Positions 22,874-32,552 of a stretch of DNA of 64,000 bases are shown here, in pieces (the stretch's first letter is position 1; each line of letters starts with the position of its first letter). Source of the DNA: Coprinellus micaceus. Taxonomy: Eukaryota; Basidiomycota; Agaricomycetes; Agaricales; Psathyrellaceae. The stretch is from the NCBI GenBank assembly GCA_951394405.1, contig OX596335.1, positions 3,410,001 through 3,474,000 on the forward strand, given 5' to 3'. A program made the translations under genes and the position numbers. The notes below the pieces were generated by a model. The model saw nothing but the letters and a program-made list of their open reading frames with translations, ran no database searches and was not told where the DNA came from.

Positions 22874-23149
22874 GGTGGACGAAGGTTGCTCGGAGCGTCC
22901 GGGGAGGGTATTTTAGAGGTATAGGGTATCCCAGAGACGGGGAGCGGCCAGGGTTGGATGCTGGCGGTGGGGAGGAATGCAAACCGACAGCCCCTGCTGG
23001 TGTTGAAGTTTTCTACTATGCAATGCGGGGTTAGATGAACTGGCATCCCCATATATTTTGACCCCCCGGATCACTACGCCCGGTTGTATTTGGCCCCCGC
23101 ACACCGATCGAGCCGATGTCCGACATCCTGCTACCGACTACAACGCCTC

Positions 23150-24964
23150 CTAATCTCTGCGCACAGCACACTCGACGGGCAGCCTGAAGCTGATACAATA
23201 CATCTCCTTGGACGGTGCCACAGATCGGACATGGTGGTACGACACCTCGTCCGTCAGGGGGCATCCGAGCTGTTCCTCCACCCTCTGCCATCCACGGTGT
23301 TAGCCACGTTCGATAATCAGATGAACCAGAATGGGAGCGCTCACCCTTTGTATGTCCGCTTCGGCCTTATCTTGCTCAAGTTCTCTCGTGAAACAATGGC
23401 AATGGACCATGGGCATAACCTCGTACGCCTCGCGCAGCTTCGGATCACTTTCGGGGATAATGCCACGGAAGGCGTCCAGGAAAGTAATCGCAGAATCAGG
23501 GAGGTTCATGACAAAGTGTGACACCGTGCGGCGCATCTGTGAGGCAACCTGGGTTGTGACAGGGGAGGGTACTGGCTTGCCTTCGGCTGCGAGTTTTTGT
23601 ATCCTCTTGCGCTCCTTTTCCCCCTGCACACGACTGAGCTTCGGCCCAGCGTAAGGCGCGAAGGGGTCATTCCACACCCGCTCGATACTCTTTTGGATGA
23701 ACTCTCGCCCGTCTTCACAGTACGAACGGACAAGGTCCGAAACCTGAAGGCAGGTAATTAATCTCACATCGCGTCATTTGACAGGCTAAGGCAAAGCTCA
23801 CCCTGTTATTCTTGATGTTAACTGAGAGGTACTTGTAGCTTTCAGGGTTGAGATCGTTGGCGAGTACGCCGCTTCCCCTCTTAGCGGCAGGCATAGCAAA
23901 AGGGCCAACCCCCGCCATGACATCCGCAACAACATCTTCTGGTTTAAACTTTTGGACCAATCGATCGTGTTCGGTATGCAGTCGAGAATTCCAGTAAACC
24001 TTGGTAAAGTCGAATGTAAACCTGCAATCGGATTCGTGCTGATGGACGCAATGTTAGCCTTGTCAGGTCCTGCACCCATGCAAGTAATGCCTACATGTTC
24101 CACCACATATTCAGGTTCTCCCGCAAGAAGCTCCATATCGAAGAACCGAAATTGAGCATTGATGTTTGAGAGCTTATTGACGACGGTCCGCACGCGATTG
24201 TTTTTCTGAGCTGTAGGTCAGCACAGGCGCTAATCCAAAAAAAGTGGCTCCACCGACCTCGAGAATCAGTTGACCAATGACATGTTTGTAAGGCAGATAT
24301 TCATCGTTGAGGTTGAGATGGGCTAATCAGGAGCGTTGGTCATTGTACGCGACTGGAACGACTGAGAAAAGGTACCAATGTGCCCGACCATGGCAAAGCC
24401 TGTTGGGGCGCCTTCACGAAGCTCTTCGGGCAAGAATGCGTGTAATATCTCCTCTTCCACATGATTTAGTACTTTGGCGCTGAGTAGCACCTTGACGACT
24501 CACCAGCGGTCCAATAGTCATACTTCAAATCAATGTTGTAGGTTGCGTACCCATCACCCTCATTCTCAAGGTACTCTCGCGCCTCCGGTGGAATATCACC
24601 TAGCTTGGCAACCCGTCAGAATATAACCTTTCCGACTGTAGGGAAGTTGCACACTTTCTTTGCTGAACCTCAAAAGTACGAGACGCCCAGCACCCTCACC
24701 GTCTGGAACGACGGTTCGGAGCTTTGGGAGGTCTAGCAGAGCCCTGTCAGGACCGACATGGGTTAGCAACAAGCTTATATATGGGAGACAGAAATGAACT
24801 CGCTGCTTCAGGGGCGACGCCTTCAGGAAGTCCCCAACCCTCTCCGGTCGTACCCTCGCAGCCAAAATCGACAGGTTCTTCTGAAACGCATCCTTGTCCA
24901 GACGCTCGCGCGAGCCAGTATACACGGGCGGGTCGACATCGAGGTAGAGATGGCGTGTCATCAT
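23150..24964 (-). CDS. TRM5: tRNA (guanine37-N1)-methyltransferase Trm5
   Basis: Nine exons: 24964..24807, 24743..24655, 24599..24504, 24453..24376, 24322..24258, 24205..24095, 24038..23802, 23743..23345, 23284..23150; 455 residues. Recognisable blocks in order: [55 protein letters not shown] (SAM-domain entry), [19 protein letters not shown] (SAM loop), [13 protein letters not shown] and [14 protein letters not shown] (catalytic N-x-P). Trm5 methylates N1 of G37 next to the anticodon in nucleus and mitochondria, preventing +1 frameshifts. The first intron (24806..24744) needs a GC donor; without it 21 extra codons stay in frame, so this junction is uncertain. ATG 24964 or 24961 may start the protein. 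Confidence 0.92.
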
Positions 24965-25150
24965 GGACTGCAGTATCCTGCCGTTTGTGGGGTGAGGCGA
25001 AGGGCGGAGGAGAAGAGGGTGGCGGAGAGCAGTCAGAAACATACAGAATTGGAAAACACGGAACTGCTCAGAGAATGCCAGTGACGCACAAGCTGATGGG
25101 CAACACGTCCAAATATTGGAGATTAGATCGAAACGACTCTTCCCCTCGCC
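24965..25150. promoter_or_regulatory. Divergent promoter, TRM5 / TatD-like gene
   Basis: Only 186 bp separate the two divergent start codons, so the promoters must overlap. No obvious TATA box is visible. Confidence 0.4.
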
Positions 25151-26326
25151 ATGGCTCCCTCTCTCAAGCCTGAGGTCCTCCGACATGTCGTAGACGTGCA
25201 TTGTCATCCAACGGATGCTGGAGAGATATCGAAGGAGTCGGCTCAAAGGCTCGAGATTACCATCTGCGCCATGTCCTCGCACAAAGCGGACCAAAACCGA
25301 GTCGCCGCGCTGGCAGAAACCAATCCCGACAAGGTCATTCCATGCTTTGGTACGGTAGACCCGTGCATCAAACGGTGCCAGGACTGAGTCCAACGAACAG
25401 GATACCACCCATGGTTTTCCCACCTCATATCTTTGGATGATTCTCTGACCAAGGAGGAGCACTATCGCAAGCTGTTTCTACATGACGCGCCACCTGCGAA
25501 ACAGAAGGAACTCGGCCAGACATTCAATAAACTCTTGCCCGTCCTCCCTGACCCTTCTCCGCTAGCCGATATCCTGGGTGACGTTCGGTCCAACCTCGTC
25601 AGGTTTCCCCGTGCCATGGTCGGGGAAGTTGGCTTGGATCGCGCATTCCGTGTCCCCTTCGACTACTTTGCAGACCAACGAGAGCTAACACCCTTCACCA
25701 TCCCTCTCGATCACCAAATCCATATCCTAGAAGCCCTGTTCGAGCTTGCAATTGAGCTCGAGCGCAACGTCAGCATTCATAGCGTCAAGGCACAACAAGC
25801 TACCATCGAGCTGCTCAAAAAGCTCGCCAGACGGCACGAGGAACGCTGGTATCGCATTAGTGTCGACATGCACAGCTGCGGCTTTAGCCCAGAGACATGG
25901 AGAGACGCAGAGGTTTGAACACACGTCGGAAATTCAAGGCAACCCAGTCCAAACTGAATCCTCCTTCTCTAGAAAGCATTTCCCAACGTTTTCCTCTCGC
26001 TATCAACCGTCATCAACCACAAGCACCCCAGCCTGACAAGGTTGATTGAAATAGCGTCTCCCAACCGCCTGCTTGTCGAATCCGATTACAACGACATAAA
26101 CATGTGTACCACCCAGACTCTGCAAATCCTTCAGTTGGTGGCCGAAGTGAAAGGGTGGGCAATCGAAGCAGATTGGGTGGAGGAGTTGGAGGAAACCGAA
26201 TGGGGAGCAGTGCGACGGTTGGCGGAGAACTGGCAACGCTTCAGGGTTGGTGGCCACCCTCCTCCTTCCAGTGGTAAACGAGCACGGAAGAAGTTGTTAG
26301 ATAGCGCCTCGGAGTCGGAGTCGTGA
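25151..26326 (+). CDS. TatD-family metal-dependent hydrolase (Cut9-interacting Scn1-like)
   Basis: Three exons: 25151..25349, 25401..25912, 25973..26326; 354 residues. The start has the metal-binding V-D-V-H-C-H-P-T-D (family H-x-H). Then come G-Y-H-P-W-F (third His), AMVGEVGLDR (catalytic E), NVSIHSVKAQ (His) and RLLVESDYND (terminal Asp), so all expected ligands of a TatD barrel are present. The C-terminus is basic with an acidic Ser tail (SASESES). Fungal proteins of this length are commonly named Scn1 or cut9-interacting protein. TatD enzymes are 3'-5' DNases, but the substrate of this branch is not established. It converges with GOS1 (42 bp between stops). Confidence 0.88.
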
Positions 26327-26368
26327 ATCGGGTTAAAGACGTCAACTCATAGGTTTGGCATAACCCCC

Positions 26369-27251
26369 TCAAGAACGCATGTAAGAGAGCAGGAGGAGGA
26401 TGCAAATGCCAATGACAACGCCCATGATGATGGCGTCTCGTCTCCGCCGAGCTTTGATCATCCCAATCAAGTTGTTGATACCGGGCATTGTAGCTGTAGG
26501 TACCTTGGATGAGACCTGAGGTATCGGGAGGAGAGTAACCACGCACTCATAACCTGCCCTATTCGTGCATTAATTCCAGCCAAAGATGTCCGCTGCCTGG
26601 TGAATTCAGACCGCGTTTCTCGAGCCTGGTCGATGATGTCGTCCGTCATACGATGTGAGCTATCGATCCTGCCGCGCTCAGCAAGCAAGGAGTCCGCTGC
26701 CGACGATTTATATGCACTACAAGAGGGATAAGGACACTCTTCGAGAACGTGGGTATCTCTGCTCACTCGATATCATTTCGAACGCCAGATAGAAGGTTGG
26801 CTTGGTCGAGGGCATTCTTGACGTTCGCCTAGAGCACGAGACATTTGGTGGATGGTACAAACCGTCATAAGATGACAAGAACCCACCCTTGTCCTTCGAA
26901 ACTCCCTCACGTTATCCCGATGCAACTCTCCGTGTCGTTGGATAGCCCGCAGCATCGAGGTGGAAAGCAGTTCCGGCTTGCCCGCCAGTTCCCCTAGTTG
27001 GTCATTGATTTCTTGCAACTGGCATTGACATCAGCAGCCCTACTCCGTGAATAGTAATATCCACAGCGCACTTTGGTCTCGAGGTCTTCGAGCTCATCCT
27101 CCAGGTCCCGCCACCGCTCCGAAGTGCCATTCGCTTCCACGTCCTGCGGTCTTGAAAGTGCCGCGACCAATTGCGAGTACGACGTCAGCTTCGCATCGAA
27201 CAGATTTTCCAACGTTCGACACTGGCGATGCAGTTGATCGTAATTCGACAT
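26369..27251 (-). CDS. GOS1: Golgi SNARE Gos1 (GOSR1/GS28)
   Basis: Five exons: 27251..27072, 27018..26887, 26828..26767, 26716..26554, 26515..26369; 227 residues, the usual length. It opens MSNYDQLHRQCRTLENLFDA and has an N-terminal helical region, then NVKNALDQANLLSGVRNDI and a Qb-SNARE helix ending NNLIGMIKARRRRDAIIM. One C-terminal membrane anchor follows (VVIGICILLLLSYMRS). Gos1 works in intra-Golgi and ER-Golgi retrograde fusion with Sed5 and Ykt6. The last intron (26553..26516) is only 38 nt. It is divergent from the NTF2-like gene. Confidence 0.93.
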
Positions 27252-27440
27252 GAGAGTGCGAGTGATACTAGTACTAGTAGTCGGGAGCAACGTGGACGCG
27301 GTAGAGGTCCAATATAAAAAACCCGAACGTAACCGATTCGGTAGCTAGCACGTGTTGATGGCGATGGATAGGGGCGTGATGACGTCGACGCGTCTCAGGA
27401 TTGCTCCTCGCGAATCAAGTTGAGCCTGGAGTGAGAGAGG

Positions 27441-27446
27441 TATAAA
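27441..27446 (+). promoter_or_regulatory. TATA box of the NTF2-like gene
   Basis: TATAAA lies 82 bp before ATG 27528, a normal distance for a fungal TATA box with a short 5'UTR. The gap right of it is pyrimidine-rich. Confidence 0.45.
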
Positions 27447-27527
27447 TCCAGACGCACTTTGCCTCTATCCCGTCAACGATCACTTCCAACGTCCCCTTTA
27501 TCTCCCCAACCCATATTTCGCACAGAC

Positions 27528-28270
27528 ATGTCACCCTTTACTGTCAGACCCGGTACGCCTGACCTGAACGCCGCCGGCGTCGCGCCAGAAGTTAGCAAAA
27601 GGTTAACAGAGCGCGAGCCGGAGGTACACGAAATTCCCATCCTCATGGCTCTGAGAGAGGTGAGAAATCTTGAAATGTCGGGCTCTTAGATAGGCCGCCC
27701 ACCCACGCCCACTTCAGATGTACTCTTGCAGGCCCACACCAGTGCGTACTCGCTCGCTACTAACAGGCCCCCCTCATCCCGCCAACGATCTTGGATGTAG
27801 ACCACCTTCGACATTTATGCCAAGAACGCGGTCTTCCACGACCCCATCGGTATTGCAAAGGGGGTGGATTCCATCAGAAACCAGTTCGTTGCTCTTTCCA
27901 GGGTACGCGATATCTGCCTAGATGTACACACGAACTGAAACGGTACCGCTAGCTATTCCCCAGGGCAGACATTCCAAGTATGCGGGTATTGATGAACCCC
28001 CGCACAGTTCCACCAAATACGATGCTGATTGATCAGGATGTCCGATACTTCCGAGATGCAAAGTCCCTCTCGCCGACCAAGGAAATCAACTCGCTCCTCA
28101 GGTTGAACCTTCAAGAGGGGACGAACGAGGTTATCAGTCATTACGAAGAATGGGACCATAGTAAGTCAACTACAAGTGACGATGGGGTATTTGGTTGGAT
28201 GAATGAAATGCGAAAGAGGGCGACTGCTGCGATGGTTGATGCTGTGGAGGGAGGGAAATCGAAGGATTGA
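27528..28270 (+). CDS. SnoaL/NTF2-like fold protein, function unknown
   Basis: Four exons: 27528..27659, 27718..27741 (24 nt), 27801..27902, 27953..28270; 191 residues. The body has an NTF2-like pattern: IPILMALREMYSCRP, FDIYAKNAVFHDPIGIAKGV (the typical cone-fold helix-strand with F-H-D-P), LIDQDVRYFRDAK and HYEEWDHSKST. Acceptor choice at 27953 is set by frame and yields SRLFPRADIP. Proteins of this type are widespread in Agaricomycetes and uncharacterised. The SnoaL fold covers cyclases, hydrolases and binding proteins, so no activity can be given. No signal peptide. Confidence 0.78.
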
Positions 28271-28298
28271 AATACATGTAAAGTATAGCAATAGCACG

Positions 28299-31200
28299 TT
28301 AGAATCCGAACCACGATTTAGCGGTCTGTTGTGCTGCTAGTTTCTTCGCCTTCACAAAGACGAAGCAAGTCAGTGATTGCAGTATGTATTATGATGCGCA
28401 TTCTGCTCACCTGCGTGGCCATGTTCCGGCTTCCTTGTTCCAGTGAGTTGAAGCTCTCTTCAAGGCCGCCCAATAGTTGTCCCCTTTCATTCAACGCAGA
28501 GGATATTTTGCTGTAAAAACTCGTCTGGGCGGCCGCAGCCGACGCTGCAATATTCGCCGCAGCTGTGGATGCGGAACTTGCGATATCGCTCCTGCTGGCA
28601 GCCGTGCGAAGCGCGGGCCTCAGATGCTGAGGAAGGGGTCTGTCGGGTCCACCCACTTCTCGTCCTTCAGCGTTTCGAACACAAGAGAGAGAAAAGGTCT
28701 GGCTACTCACAAAGACTGTCAAGCTGATCCCCGCTGATGCTCGTGCTGTAGTTCCACCACGTTCCAACAAGCGAAGGGGGAGACATCGCCACGGGCTGCG
28801 GTTGATTCACTTTGCAAGGCTGAAGCGCAAAATCCACCTCCGGAATACCAGACGCTCTCCTGATGTCGAAGAAGGTCCCATATACGACCCTGCTGACCGT
28901 TCCGCCGCGTTGACTGGCGGTGAACGCCAAAAAGTCACCGCTTTGGTCAATCGATAGTGCGCTGGAATGTACATAGATCGCATTAGTGGTACTTCCTTTC
29001 GAGGTGTGTCCATGGCTTGCCTATTGTCCAGTGGGAGGAGCTTGAAGCGAGTGATCAATTCCAAACGGGGTAGGGTGTATGTCAGGACTTCCTCCTTGTC
29101 CGTCACTACAACCAATGCCCTTGATGCTGCAATACGTTTGTCAGCTCATGTCCGAAGTATGGGCACTCAACCTACCCATACGCTGCACCACCTGGGCAGC
29201 CACAGCGTTTCCTGCCCTAACTCCCCAGTCTGCTTTCCCAATCCGATCGCCCGCGATACCGGCATAAGACCTCACGCCCTTCTCTCCGACAGTCACAAAC
29301 AGAGTTGGTGAAGTCGGCGCTTGCAGGTCGTATGAAGCCGCCAGAAGTGATCCTGTCGCCCCTCGTCTTCCACCGGTCTTGCTGTCCAAAACAAACGACG
29401 CTTCGGGTAGGGGATCGGAAATACCCCGAACATATGCAGGCTTCTGAGAGATTCCCCAGATTGGTGGCGTCCCAGATCGGGTCAGAGTGAGCACTTCAGT
29501 GGATCCCGACTCTCTGGAAATAACGAGGCGGACTCGAAGCACGTCGTCTGTTGTACGGGGTCAGCATTCCCTAGAAGAGAATAGAATAGACAAACCATCA
29601 TCCAAGCCTGCTATCGACCACGTGAGAGCTCTCGCCACGTCCGCTGACGGCTTTCCGATGTGAAGGTCGTTGATTGACACTCGATGTTTCTCCTTACTGT
29701 CCTTGCCGCCACCGCGATATATGGTTCTCGGTCCACGCATATCTACAACGACCACAACACCGGTGGAGTATGAAACGGCAAGGAAGCCTACGGGGTCACT
29801 GCTTCAGACAGAGCGATCGTCTCTACGTGAGAGTCATTCACTCACCAATGTCCGAGATATTACAAGCGACGACAAGGCCGCTGCTTTCCAGAGCAAAGTA
29901 CGGAACCATCTTGGTATTGAAGGCTGCCGAGGCCGACTGAAGCACAGTAATATCGGCGGTCTGCACTCCGTATGTCGGGCCTTGCTGTGTGACGTTGCGA
30001 TGGACAATGACATCGCCCGTATCGAGAACAGTCGCAACTTCCAGAGCGTCGGGCGCAAGGTAGACCGCTTGGACCGATTCAGGTTCCACCCCGGAACGTT
30101 TCCCCCTGGTGACCAGCTCACTCCAGACCGTCCGAAGTTCGATTTCTAGACCCAGGAGCGGCTCTGGAAAGTGATCTAGCAGGGGTTCGTGTTCGCCGCC
30201 GACCAGCAGCTGCGCGCTGACATCGTAGAAAAACACGCGAAGGTCACGTCCGTACGTGATCATCACACGTCGAGGTTGATACTAGCAGAGCTTGAATTCG
30301 TAAGGATGTGCAGGGGGTAATGTAACGCACGCACTTTGGTTAACCGAATCTCATCGTGTTTCACTTGGTCAGCAAAGGCTTTGCCACCTTCCAATTGCAC
30401 GGAGAATTGGTCGCTAGAGATCTTCCCGAGGGGTATAATTCTTTCGTACTGTGCGGTGTCCAAGGTGAGAACACGGCCGCCCGCTAGCCGTGTTTCACCG
30501 CTGATGAGTTGGAATGGGAGAGAGAAACAGTGGTATGGTAGGACAACCGGGCCAGTAACCAAGTCTTCGGCCAACGATGATGGCGCCGTCGGATCCGTGG
30601 GTTCATCTTTCGTGCCAAGGGCAGTAGTCCGAGCTGGGGGGAAGGAATAGGCTCGAGTGACCCGATCCCTAGCTTCATTGGCGATGCAGAATAGAATCGA
30701 GTATGGCTCAAAAGTGCCCGCAAAATGGGGATGGTCCTTGGGTACCAGGATGAAGTCTTGGACTTCACCGTTGACGTCGTACTCCGCCAGATCAATGGGA
30801 TTGACCGACTCCACCATAGCGGCGCGGAAGAAAGGGTGCAAGACCCCTGCCTGGGGAGGCTGGCCAGCTGGGGGATCTGTCGGCTGGAAAGGACGGAACC
30901 AGAGGACTGTGACATTGCCACCACGAGCTGCATCAAGGCCACCTAAAATAGTCAGCGTGGTTTCGCCACCCCGAGGGTCAGTGGAGTTGGAGTAACCGCT
31001 CCAGGCCAACTTGATGATAGGCTCGCGGACTGAAATGGCTTGGCTCCTTTGGTCTTGGCTTTGGAGGTGCGATTCTAACTTCTCAGTGTCGACCAGGTGG
31101 ACATTGTCCTCGTCGAAGGTGAATACCGTCAGCGGTGCAGCGTCATCTTCGACTGCCCAGAAGGAAATGGAACCGTCGGCGTGGCCAACTGCGAGGATGT

Positions 31201-32347
31201 GCCCAGAGGGGTGGACAGTAATGCAAGTGACTCCAGATCTGCGGTGCATTAAAATGTCCTAGGCTAACATTCAGCTCGTGTGACAGGCGGGCGCGCGAAC
31301 AGAGTCAACGTACGCCAGCTCCGTATCCGCTGCCTCCAGGTGCTCCAGGTGGAAGAACGAGTTCATATGCCCTCTCTGTACTGCGGTCGGTCTGCGGTAT
31401 TTGGTCAGGGATAATTCAATTGCGAATGCGCGAGAATTACAATGTTGCTTAGGACAACACCGCCTGAGTATGCCACGAAGATCTGGTTCAAATCTCGAGG
31501 ATGCAAGACTTGGTCAACGCATGGTTCCCTGTGCCTGTTTTTTTATTCACGACCAGAGAGAGAGGCCAAGCTCGTACTCACGTTGCCGGTACCTCCTCCA
31601 CTAGGGATGGGATACCGCTAGCCCTTTGGTTTTGTTGGTACAGTTTCCACAGATTTGGGACGGTATAGGGCGATTTCCGTAAACAATCAAGGTCATAAGT
31701 CTTGATTTCGCCCGATTGCAAGGCAATGAAAGCCTAACGAACGAAAAAAAAAAGATCGTCAACAACTGAGGCGCTACAAGGGAAAGGTAGACGTACATGG
31801 CACGAAGAGGACGACACTTGGAGCGAGCTAGGGACCTCATCAGCATCTAAGAGCATCCGCCTCAGCATCCCGCCTCACTTGACTTGATCGAACCGAGCGG
31901 AGGCAAGATACTCGGGTGCTCCGAATGTTGTTAGACTCCAAATGTGCAGCGAATTCTGATCGTCTGGAGACGAGGCTGGTCAATAAATGACCGAGTTGCC
32001 TCAAGCAATACTGACCTATACAGAGCAGCTTCTTGGCTGGTAAGGAGAAGGCGAGGAGCTTGACCCCAACAGAGACGGGTGTATTGACCTTCACGTCTAC
32101 TCCTGGCCCTCCATGAATGAAGATGGATCCCGACGACGTCCCTGCGGGAGAATTGTAAGCGAAAGTACGGCCTACAGAGCGAATATGCCGGACCTACGGC
32201 CAGTAGCTTTGTGACAGGTTCGATCGCGAACGCGGTGATGTTCAACGGCACGTCGAGTGTCCTCAAGTGGCCGATAACCCAATCCATTTCATCCTGCAGG
32301 TCATTCGAGAGTTCCAAGAAGGCTGCATTTGAGTGCTTAGCGAACAT
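28299..32347 (-). CDS. Lgl/Sro7/tomosyn family exocytosis regulator with R-SNARE-like tail
   Basis: Fifteen exons: 32347..32194, 32141..32016, 31963..31884, 31835..31797, 31733..31582, 31534..31441, 31391..31314, 31258..30335, 30281..29846, 29787..29596, 29547..29176, 29126..29021, 28961..28711, 28655..28411, 28349..28299; 1099 residues. The start MFAKHSNAAFLELSNDL and the WD-like blades (CITVHPSGHILAVGHADGSI, LHIWSLTTFGAPE, FLAVSYSTGVVVVVDMRGPR) give the double propeller of this family. The C-terminus has an amphipathic helix (ISSALNERGQLLGGLEESF) and ends WFGF. That helix keeps an Arg at the R-SNARE zero-layer position, as in tomosyn. These proteins bind plasma-membrane Qa/Qbc SNAREs and Sec4/exocyst to control secretion and polarity. 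Intron 29020..28962 has a GC donor. It is a soluble protein with no membrane anchor. Confidence 0.9.
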
Positions 32348-32552
32348 CGCAACGCGTTGAGACGATCCGGGGAGACGAGAATGTGGACGTAGAGGTCAAA
32401 GGAGCGTGGTATAATAGTGCCGTAATCATAAAGTGTACTAGTGGTGATACAAGTGCAAACTGCTCATAAATAATGCAGGAATGTAAGGAGAAAGTTACAC
32501 AGGTCTTGTACAGTGGAGAGCGATCAAAGCGAGGCGAAAGCGTTAGCAATTA

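Noticed and set aside
24965..25462. Upstream extension of the TRM5 frame
   Set aside because: The frame is open to 25462, but the extension overlaps the divergent TatD-like gene and promoter, and the family start aligns with ATG 24961/24964.
31441..31520. Possible tRNA, suggested by a TGGTTCAAATC string
   Set aside because: No acceptor stem or anticodon arm could be folded, and the minus strand is coding (Lgl gene) with closing phases.
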